NCBI GenBank assembly: GCA_027017025.1
Contig: JALURH010000056.1
Span: 1 to 5,457, forward strand
Direction of reading: 5' to 3'
Origin: Thermofilaceae archaeon
GTDB taxonomy: Archaea; Thermoproteota; Thermoprotei; Thermofilales; Thermofilaceae
DNA: 5,457 bases
The notes beneath the pieces were generated by a model. That model worked only from the letters and a program-made list of their open reading frames with translations. It was not told the origin of the DNA and did not search any database. Positions 1 to 4,895 of the stretch are shown here, piece after piece. How positions within the stretch are numbered: the stretch's first letter is position 1; every line of letters starts with the position of its first letter. Both the position numbers and the translations under genes were made by a program.

Positions 1-467
1 ACATCAACTACGAAGATGCCGTAGTTCTCTGAAGCCTTTATCTGGAATGATTGTACTGCAGCTATTACAGCTTCCCACACGAGCTCAGATATTGCAGCGT
101 AGCTCGAGTCAAGTATTAACTCTACATACGTTGGTTTACCTGTTAGAACACTTTCCGTGAATCCTTTAGGTATAATAAGGGTTGCATAAACACGTCCTCT
201 CTTAACCAGTAGCTCACCCTCCTCTGGCGTAAAAGCAAAATAGGTTATACTGAAGTCGCCGCTAAACCTGAGAGAATCTATTAGCTCCCAAGCTACGGTC
301 CCTCCATCTAGGTTTACTACAGCTATTGGAACTTCGCCCCCCTTCCCCCCGTACCCTGCTACAAACATGGCCATAACGAGTGCTGGCATTAGGAGAACCA
401 TAACCAAGGTTTTAGGGTCACGGAGAAGCTGCTTAATATCTTTAATAACTAATGCCCCTAGGGGCAA
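1..467 (-). CDS. ABC-2-type transporter permease, N-terminal part (cut by the left edge)
   Basis: Integral membrane subunit of an ABC system, probably an exporter, working with the ATPase encoded just upstream. About 155 residues are visible and the C-terminal part lies outside the window. Residues 1-20 form a short cytoplasmic segment with KDIKQLLRDPKTL, the usual 'K-D-x-[RK]-x-x-x-R-[DN]-P' lead-in of ABC-2 permeases. A hydrophobic helix follows at about 21-40, then a glycine-rich link (GYGGKGG) and a large outer domain starting PIAVVNLDGG, typical of the DrrB/YhgE-like ABC-2 group. The start is taken as TTG at 467-465, because an in-frame TAG lies just upstream, the next Met is residue 23 inside the membrane helix, and a GGTGA site precedes the TTG. 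The 5-bp gap after the ATPase stop implies one operon and coupled translation. The substrate cannot be told from sequence. Confidence 0.88.
   Translation of the reverse strand, partial: MPLGALVIKDIKQLLRDPKTLVMVLLMPALVMAMFVAGYGGKGGEVPIAVVNLDGGTVAWELIDSLRFSGDFSITYFAFTPEEGELLVKRGRVYATLIIPKGFTESVLTGKPTYVELILDSSYAAISELVWEAVIAAVQSFQIKASENYGIFVVD
453..466. repeat. 14-bp perfect palindrome over the permease start codon
   Basis: The sequence TGCCCCTAGGGGCA equals its own reverse complement and includes two bases of the TTG start codon. In the mRNA it could fold as a 5-bp G+C-rich stem with a CUAG loop, right at the initiation site. It also encodes residues 2-5 of the permease, so it may be coincidental coding sequence. 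Confidence 0.5.
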
Positions 468-469
468 CT

Positions 470-477
470 ACCTCACC
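470..477 (-). promoter_or_regulatory. Shine-Dalgarno site of the permease
   Basis: Read on the minus strand the site is GGTGAGGT. GGTGA (477-473) matches the archaeal anti-Shine-Dalgarno sequence and lies 5 nt before the TTG start at 467. It overlaps the TGA stop of the ATPase (475-473), the usual layout for translational coupling. It decides the non-ATG start of the permease. Confidence 0.65.
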
Positions 478-1414
478 CCCTAGTAGTTAATGCGATGAAG
501 GCATCCTCTAGGCTTACGTGAACCTGATATGCTCTATGGACCTTGGTGCCCTTAGATTCAAAAAACCTTAAGATAGATGCTAGACGCTCCGATGCATCAT
601 CCACCAGTAACCTAAGCTTTACTAAGCCATCTCTCCTCTCCTCCTCCGCTACCCCTATTACACCCTCAAGCTCGCCAAGATTCAGGGAGTTTTTACTCTC
701 CAGTAGAACTTCTATAAAATCTCCCCCAAATGCTAGGCGCTTAACCTCTTGGGGGGATCCCTCAGCAATTATACGCCCCCTACTCATTAGAGCTAGTTTA
801 TCACAGTTCTCAGCTTCATCCATGTAGTGTGTAGTTAGCAGTATGGTTACCCCCTCCTCCTTCAGCCTCTTAAAGTACTCCCAGAAGTATCTCCTCACAT
901 TAGGGTCTACACCAGCCGTAGGTTCATCTACAACAAGTAAACGAGGTTTGTGAACTAAAGCTACGGACAATGCAAGTCTCTGTTTCATCCCTCCACTAAG
1001 TTTTCCAGCAAGTCTCCCCCTAAATTCCCTGAGCTGAAACTCGTCGAGAAGCTCATTAATCCTCTCCTTCAAGGCTTCCCCTCTGAGACCGTAGAGAGAA
1101 GCATAGAGTCTAAGGTTTTCTTCAACTGTTAGATCCTCATATAGGCTAAAGTATTGAGGCATGTAACCCGTAACCTGTAAAACTTTCTTCCTATTTTTTT
1201 CAACATCTATCCCAAATACCTTAACCCAGCCTGCTGTAGGCCTCAGTAAGCCAAGTACCATCCTAATCGTAGTGGTCTTCCCAGCACCGTTTGGTCCCAG
1301 GAGGCCGAATATTACACCTTCCTCAACCCTAAGATTTATACGGTTAACTGCCTTGAAGCTCCCAAATATTTTTGTAAGGTTTACGGCCTCGATAGCTAAG
1401 CTATTGCTAATCAT
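473..1414 (-). CDS. ABC transporter ATP-binding protein (DrrA/CcmA-like)
   Basis: Cytoplasmic ATPase that would power the adjacent ABC-2 permease. As a 313-residue protein it shows Walker A GPNGAGKTT (about 40-48), Q-loop Gln in YMPQYFSLYEDLT (about 87), signature LSGGMKQR (139-146), Walker B LLVVDEP with catalytic Glu (about 164), D-loop AGVDP, and H-loop His in TTHYMDEAE (about 196). The C-terminal 90 residues form the accessory domain ending VSLEDAFIALTTRG, like the 'SLEDVFLxLT' tail of DrrA-type proteins. I chose ATG at 1414. The frame stays open to a GTG at 1495, but those extra 27 codons cross the TATA element, overlap the divergent regulator and look unlike an ABC domain. ATG 1414 lies about 27-30 nt from the TATA block, which suggests a leaderless mRNA. 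All catalytic motifs are intact. Substrate unknown. Confidence 0.93.
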   Translation of the reverse strand: MISNSLAIEAVNLTKIFGSFKAVNRINLRVEEGVIFGLLGPNGAGKTTTIRMVLGLLRPTAGWVKVFGIDVEKNRKKVLQVTGYMPQYFSLYEDLTVEENLRLYASLYGLRGEALKERINELLDEFQLREFRGRLAGKLSGGMKQRLALSVALVHKPRLLVVDEPTAGVDPNVRRYFWEYFKRLKEEGVTILLTTHYMDEAENCDKLALMSRGRIIAEGSPQEVKRLAFGGDFIEVLLESKNSLNLGELEGVIGVAEEERRDGLVKLRLLVDDASERLASILRFFESKGTKVHRAYQVHVSLEDAFIALTTRG

Positions 1415-1425
1415 ACCCTCTGCTA

Positions 1426-1441
1426 TATCATAACTATCATA
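1426..1441. repeat. Direct repeat of TATCATA, possible operator
   Basis: TATCATA occurs at 1426-1432 and again at 1435-1441, a 9-bp period. The pair lies between the shared TATA block and the ATPase start and touches the TATA block. A protein bound here would cover the leftward initiation region. The adjacent TrmB-type regulator is the obvious candidate, but the repeat is short and A/T-rich. Confidence 0.3.
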
Positions 1442-1450
1442 AAATTTATA
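1439..1450. promoter_or_regulatory. A+T block, candidate TATA box for both divergent genes
   Basis: The 12-bp all-A/T block ATAAAATTTATA sits in the 59-bp gap between the ATPase ATG (1414) and the regulator ATG (1474). Read rightward, TTTATA (1445-1450) is centred about 26 nt before the regulator ATG. Read leftward, TTTTAT (1444-1439) is centred about 27 nt before the ATPase ATG. Crenarchaeal TATA boxes usually lie about 26 nt upstream of the transcription start, so both mRNAs would begin at or within a few nt of the ATG. No other block in the gap fits as well. No transcription start data are available here. Confidence 0.6.
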
Positions 1451-1454
1451 CCTT

Positions 1455-1470
1455 CTGTAACGGTAAACAG
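1455..1470. promoter_or_regulatory. CTGT-N8-ACAG inverted repeat, possible regulator site
   Basis: CTGT (1455-1458) and ACAG (1467-1470) form a 4+4 bp inverted repeat with an 8-bp spacer. It lies between the TATA block and the regulator ATG, where a bound dimer would block rightward initiation. The arms are short, so chance is a real alternative. Confidence 0.22.
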
Positions 1471-1473
1471 TTA

Positions 1474-2223
1474 ATGGTGTTATATTTGGCGTCACAAGTT
1501 AATACAGAGGAGATTTTGCGGGAACTTAGGGAACTAGGGCTCTCCGAGTACGAGGCTTTAGTATATATGACTCTCCTGTCTAGGGGGGAGCTAACCCCGA
1601 GGAAGATTAGTGAAGAATCGGGTGTACCGAGGACAAAAGTCTATGAAGTTTTGAGGAGACTTGGGGAGAAAGGGTGGGTTGTAACTATTTCAAGGAAACC
1701 ACTTATTTATGCTCCACGTAAACCTGCTGAGATTTTGGAGGAGAAGAAAAGATTTTATGAAGAACGTGTAGAAAAGGCTAAGAATCTCCTTGAGGAGGTG
1801 GAGAGAAGTAGGTTAGGCCTGGTTCCTCCAGCAGAAATATTAGTTATCCGTAGGAGAGAAGCTTTAACACGAATACTTCAGGAATTGTTGATAGGAGCTA
1901 AAGAGGAGATACGTGTTTTAGTTACTACCCCAGCTATGGCTAGGTTCCTAGAGGGAGTTAAGCGGGAACGTGTTCTACGTCCCCTTATTCTCGCTAGGGA
2001 GGGGCTCTACGTCTCCTCTATTGGAGAGGTGAAGAGCCTTACAATGCTACTGCCCTTAGATATGGTGATTTCTGATAAAAGTAAAATGGTTCTATGTTTT
2101 GGCAAAATGCTTGAAAGAACTGAACCACGTGTCTATGGAGTGCTTATTTCAGACCCCGAGATAATTGGGGCTGTTATAGAGTACTTTGATTTCCTCTGGG
2201 AGAGAGCAGCATTAATGAAATAA
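1474..2223 (+). CDS. TrmB-family transcriptional regulator
   Basis: DNA-binding regulator of 249 residues. An N-terminal winged HTH of the TrmB type spans about 14-82: LRELGLSEYEALVYMTLL forms the first helix, TPRKISEESGVPRTKVYEVLRRLGEKGW contains the second and recognition helices, and the wing runs to RKPLIYAPRKP. A charged helix at about 86-112 is a likely dimerising coiled coil, as in TrmB. Residues 120-249 form an effector-type domain like that of short TrmB-like proteins, with AEILVIRRREAL, EEIRVLVTTPAM and a final EYFDFLWERA helix. It is shorter than classical sugar-sensing TrmB (about 340 residues), so a maltose-type sugar site cannot be assumed. ATG 1474 is chosen for its distance from the TATA block; TTG 1486 is an alternative. 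Its divergent position suggests control of the ABC genes and itself. The ligand is unknown. Confidence 0.88.
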   Translation: MVLYLASQVNTEEILRELRELGLSEYEALVYMTLLSRGELTPRKISEESGVPRTKVYEVLRRLGEKGWVVTISRKPLIYAPRKPAEILEEKKRFYEERVEKAKNLLEEVERSRLGLVPPAEILVIRRREALTRILQELLIGAKEEIRVLVTTPAMARFLEGVKRERVLRPLILAREGLYVSSIGEVKSLTMLLPLDMVISDKSKMVLCFGKMLERTEPRVYGVLISDPEIIGAVIEYFDFLWERAALMK

Positions 2224-2241
2224 GAGTAGAGTATAAGATAG

Positions 2242-2251
2242 TAATATTTAA
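2242..2251 (+). promoter_or_regulatory. Candidate TATA box of the XPD-like helicase
   Basis: TAATATTTAA lies in the 59-bp gap after the regulator stop. Its centre is about 36 nt before the TTG at 2283, which predicts a transcription start near 2272 and a short leader that just includes the Shine-Dalgarno site. Read-through from the regulator gene is an equally possible source of transcript. Confidence 0.35.
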
Positions 2252-2272
2252 CCTCAGGATATAGGTAGGTTT

Positions 2273-2277
2273 AGGTG
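2273..2277 (+). promoter_or_regulatory. Shine-Dalgarno site that fixes the TTG start of the helicase
   Basis: AGGTG lies 5 nt before TTG 2283-2285. This is a good match to the archaeal anti-Shine-Dalgarno at normal spacing. It supports the TTG, from which the protein begins MKLRFPYKPRPRQ as expected for this helicase family. Confidence 0.65.
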
Positions 2278-2282
2278 TCTTA

Positions 2283-4118
2283 TTGAAGCTCCGTTTCCCA
2301 TACAAGCCTAGACCTAGGCAGCTGGAGACAGTTAGGAAGATAAGAGACTATATAAGGAAGTGGCATATAGTTCTCCAGGCTCCTACCGGCTTCGGTAAAA
2401 CACCCGTAATTATTGCTGCTCTCCTACCATATATTGATAAAGGCTACAGAGTTGTTTGGGCTGTCCGCACAGGTAGTGAGACAGATCGCCCAATAGAGGA
2501 ACTGAGGGTTTTCGTAAAGAAGATGGGTATAGATATTTTTGGTCTATCCTATAGGGGGAAGAAGGATATGTGCCTACTAGCTAAGAAATTCAGTGAAGAA
2601 CTTGACTATACCGAGGTATCCTATATCTGTAGTAGAGAGAGAAGGAAATGTCCATTCTATAGATCCTTTAAGGAGTTTTTTGATCCTACACCATTTATGG
2701 AGAGAAATGCCGCAACGTATACCGAAGTATTTGAACTCGCTGAAAATATGCAGATATGTCCATATTTTGTACAGAGGGAGCTGCTGAAGTATGCTAACAT
2801 AGTTTCCCTAAGCTATAACTATGTAGTTAACCAGTACCTTGAGTGGAGTATTAGACGATACTTTCCCTACAGTGAATCCATACTAGTAGTTGATGAGGCA
2901 CATAACCTCCAGAGCCTTAACCTTGAAAGCGACGCTATAACTGAGGGAACAATTAATAGAGCCATTGAGGAAGCAGCGACATGGGGTGAGAAATGGATAG
3001 TGGAGTCACTGAAGTATATCAGAGATAAAATAGAGGAGGAATTCGGTCATCTTAGAGAGGAGGAGAACCGGGAATTTAATCCCAGTATCCTCCTACCAGA
3101 CTCGCCCTCAAGGTTCTTGGAGGAAGCATTGAAACTTGGAGAACTCGTAAGGAGGGAGAGGATGAGTACTGGACAACGCCCGAGATCCAGCCTCTTCCAC
3201 CTAGCTAGTTTCTTTAAGCGTGCTCTTGAGCTCGAGGGTACTAGAGGTATTGCGTTTATTGCAGAACGTGTAAACAACATACTTAGGTTAAATATTTGGG
3301 ATATGAGGTCCGCGGAGATACTCTCGCAGAGGTGGAGAGTATTTAAAAGATGTATCTTCAGTTCGGGGACTCTAGAGCCTATTGAAGCATTCGCCGAGAC
3401 AATAGGTTTAACAAACTATATACCGCTGAGGATCCCAAGCCCATATGATGAGAGAAATGCTAGGGTATATCTTACAGAGGAGTTAACTACACGTGGAGAA
3501 GAACTGAGTAAGGAGATGGCTAGAGGTTATATTCACGCTATAGCTGGATTCCTCTCTAGGGTGAAAGCTAATACAGCCATATTTACAGCTAGCTATAGGA
3601 TACAGAGTAGGCTTATGGAGGAAGGGCTAGGGAAAGTAGCTAGAGAACTCGGGTTCGAAATCCTAGAGGAGAGAAAAGCTATGTCCGGTATAGAATCCAG
3701 GAAAATCCTAGATGAGTTTAAGAAACTCGCTAGGGAGGGTAGGGGTTTGTTAGTAGCCCCCATGGGTGGTAGGTTCGCTGAAGGAGCGGATTTCCCGGGA
3801 GAGGAGTTGAAGGCCGTCTTCCTCGTGGGTATACCCTTCGAGAAACCAACGGTGAAAACTAGGCTATATGTTGAGTACTATAGAGCTCTATATGGCGAGG
3901 AAAAAGGTAGGTTCTATGCATATATATACCCCGCCTTGAGGAGAGCCGCACAAGCACTAGGTAGAGCATTGAGAAGCCCAGAGGATCAGGCAGTCATAGT
4001 ACTGGGAGATAAAAGATATAGGTCGTACCTAAGTCTTTTACCAGATTATGTCTCCGAGCTAGTTAAAAGTATTAAGATAGAGGAGTTTTCTAGTATCGAG
4101 GTTCCATGGGAGAACTAG
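2283..4118 (+). CDS. xpd: XPD/Rad3-family DNA helicase with Fe-S domain
   Basis: Superfamily 2 helicase of 611 residues. Relatives are 5'-3' ATP-dependent DNA helicases; eukaryotic XPD acts in TFIIH and nucleotide excision repair, while the archaeal role is less settled. The N-terminus (YKPRPRQLE) is Q-motif-like. Walker A APTGFGKT is at 33-40 and motif Ia-like WAVRTGSE at 59-66. Four cysteines at 97, 116, 123 and 159 (the last in ICPYF) sit where XPD binds a 4Fe-4S cluster. Motif II DEAH is at 204-207. The insert at about 215-340 fits the arch domain. Motif III SSGTL is at 360-364, motif V GGRFAEGADFPG at 495-506 and motif VI QALGRALRSPED at 557-568. Length is normal and nothing is broken. 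Many Crenarchaeota carry more than one XPD-like gene, so this could be a paralogue. It converges on the nuclease gene with a 40-bp gap. Confidence 0.93.
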   Translation: MKLRFPYKPRPRQLETVRKIRDYIRKWHIVLQAPTGFGKTPVIIAALLPYIDKGYRVVWAVRTGSETDRPIEELRVFVKKMGIDIFGLSYRGKKDMCLLAKKFSEELDYTEVSYICSRERRKCPFYRSFKEFFDPTPFMERNAATYTEVFELAENMQICPYFVQRELLKYANIVSLSYNYVVNQYLEWSIRRYFPYSESILVVDEAHNLQSLNLESDAITEGTINRAIEEAATWGEKWIVESLKYIRDKIEEEFGHLREEENREFNPSILLPDSPSRFLEEALKLGELVRRERMSTGQRPRSSLFHLASFFKRALELEGTRGIAFIAERVNNILRLNIWDMRSAEILSQRWRVFKRCIFSSGTLEPIEAFAETIGLTNYIPLRIPSPYDERNARVYLTEELTTRGEELSKEMARGYIHAIAGFLSRVKANTAIFTASYRIQSRLMEEGLGKVARELGFEILEERKAMSGIESRKILDEFKKLAREGRGLLVAPMGGRFAEGADFPGEELKAVFLVGIPFEKPTVKTRLYVEYYRALYGEEKGRFYAYIYPALRRAAQALGRALRSPEDQAVIVLGDKRYRSYLSLLPDYVSELVKSIKIEEFSSIEVPWEN

Positions 4119-4158
4119 TTCATACCTCCTCGCTAACTACTAAATTCTACCTAGGCAA
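4119..4158. other. Convergent gap between helicase and nuclease genes
   Basis: Only 40 bp separate the two facing stop codons. I see no T-run of five or more and no strong hairpin in the gap. A perfect 10-bp palindrome, GAACTAGTTC (4112-4121), covers the helicase stop codon but is too short to call a terminator. Transcripts of the two genes may overlap at their 3' ends. Confidence 0.5.
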
Positions 4159-4788
4159 TTAAGTATTCCCTAGTTTAGCTCTGGTAAGTAATATAATTAA
4201 GGCTTGTAGACGTATCCTATTAAATCCTCTAGACGCAGTTAATACCCCTCTCTCCCTCAAATCCTTTAGGATTCTTCCTAGAGTTTTTACTGAAATCCCT
4301 AGCTTCCTGGACGCTTCAGCCATACTATTACTGTACGCTAATGCCTTAAGCACCTCAATGTCTTTATCTCCCACTAGCCACGGTTTTACACTAAGTAAGT
4401 CTAGCAATGTATTAGCGAGTATTTCCTCAAGTACTCCTCTCAAATCCTCTGGTCCCAGAAAAACTAGGTAATCCGGGAAAAATAGTGTCTCCACACCTAG
4501 TTCCTCCGCTAGCCTAGCACTACTGGAGTCAACGAAGCTCCGGGCAATTATTAGCGGTTTTGCACCTATAAGTTTAGCATTAGTAAATACCTGTCTTATA
4601 TCAGTATGTGAGATCTTACCAGATTTTACTTCTACAGCATACCTTACACCATCCTTCTCAGCAATTAGATCTATCTCCGCAACCCCCTCCCTCCCCACCT
4701 TTACCTTATGACGATGCTCTATCACCTTAAAGCCTTTCTCCTCTAGAAGCAACTCAGCTAGAAGCTCGGACCAAATACCCCTTGGCAC
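4159..4788 (-). CDS. PD-(D/E)XK nuclease-like protein with C-terminal HTH
   Basis: A predicted DNA-cutting protein of 209 residues, similar in style to archaeal proteins often labelled RecB-like or restriction-type nucleases. The N-terminal domain has GIWSELLAELLLEEKGF (candidate catalytic Glu 8 or 12), AEIDLIAE (Asp 40) and AVEVKSG (Glu 53, Lys 55), the complete E-D-ExK set, followed by Gln 66 in DIRQVFTNAKLIGAKPL. Residues about 105-140 are a linker. Residues 141-195 form an HTH: AEASRKLGISVKTLGRILKDLRERGVL. Substrate and cutting activity are inferred only. The frame is open to an ATG at 4905, but those 39 extra codons cover the palindromic TATA and overlap the divergent gene. GTG 4788 has a GGTG site 7 nt upstream and starts just before the conserved helix, so I use it. 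It faces the helicase gene. Confidence 0.78.
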   Translation of the reverse strand: MPRGIWSELLAELLLEEKGFKVIEHRHKVKVGREGVAEIDLIAEKDGVRYAVEVKSGKISHTDIRQVFTNAKLIGAKPLIIARSFVDSSSARLAEELGVETLFFPDYLVFLGPEDLRGVLEEILANTLLDLLSVKPWLVGDKDIEVLKALAYSNSMAEASRKLGISVKTLGRILKDLRERGVLTASRGFNRIRLQALIILLTRAKLGNT

Positions 4789-4792
4789 CGAG

Positions 4793-4840
4793 TTACACCA
4801 TATTTGTAGCCTGAAAGATCCAATAATATTTTCTGCCCAT
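4793..4840 (-). other. Possible leaderless 15-codon upstream ORF
   Basis: ATG 4840-4838 opens a frame of 15 codons, MGRKYYWIFQATNMV, ending with TAA at 4795-4793. That is 4 nt before the nuclease GTG and in another frame. The ATG lies about 26 nt from the centre of the TATA palindrome, the expected position of a leaderless start. The mini-ORF also contains the GGTG site for the nuclease. It could couple translation or sense translation rate, but an ORF this short arises easily by chance. Confidence 0.28.
4796..4799 (-). promoter_or_regulatory. Shine-Dalgarno site deciding the nuclease GTG start
   Basis: On the minus strand GGTG (4799-4796) is followed by 7 nt and then GTG 4788-4786. The match is short but well spaced. 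No Met or other plausible start codon lies in frame between the expected transcription start (about 4840) and this GTG. Confidence 0.45.
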
Positions 4841-4849
4841 TGTATTGAT

Positions 4850-4894
4850 GTAACAAAGTAATATTTAAATATTGTAACTATGTAATAGAGTAAC
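4850..4894. repeat. Three direct copies of GTAAC around the palindromic TATA
   Basis: GTAAC occurs at 4850-4854, 4874-4878 and 4890-4894, all on the plus strand, with start-to-start spacings of 24 and 16 bp. The first two flank the TATA palindrome, and the last ends 1 nt before the ATG. A related TGTAAT is at 4881-4886. They may be binding sites for a regulator, possibly the neighbouring HTH protein, but the motif is only 5 bp. Confidence 0.25.
4860..4873. promoter_or_regulatory. Perfect palindromic TATA element between divergent genes
   Basis: AATATTTAAATATT is a perfect 14-bp palindrome, all A/T, in the 107-bp gap between the nuclease GTG and the coiled-coil ATG. Its centre (4866.5) is about 29 nt before the rightward ATG 4896 and about 26 nt before the leftward ATG 4840, so it can bind TBP equally in both directions. 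Transcription start mapping is needed to confirm it. Confidence 0.6.
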
Positions 4895-4895
4895 G

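Noticed and set aside
543..827. 94-codon open frame on the plus strand
   Set aside because: It lies wholly antisense to the ABC ATPase, is low-complexity Ser/Pro-rich and has no promoter or family likeness.
1415..1495. N-terminal extension of the ABC ATPase to a GTG at 1495 (27 extra codons)
   Set aside because: The extension crosses the TATA block and overlaps the start of the divergent regulator, and its Tyr/Arg-rich sequence does not resemble an ABC domain.
2593..2787. 64-codon open frame on the plus strand
   Set aside because: It is an out-of-frame shadow inside the helicase Fe-S region, whose own frame carries the conserved cysteines.
3047..3280. 77-codon open frame on the minus strand
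   Set aside because: It is antisense to the helicase arch domain, Ser/Arg/Leu-rich, with no ribosome site or known motif.
4112..4121. GAACTAGTTC palindrome at the helicase stop codon as a terminator
   Set aside because: The stem would be very short and no T-run follows; crenarchaeal termination usually relies on T-rich tracts.
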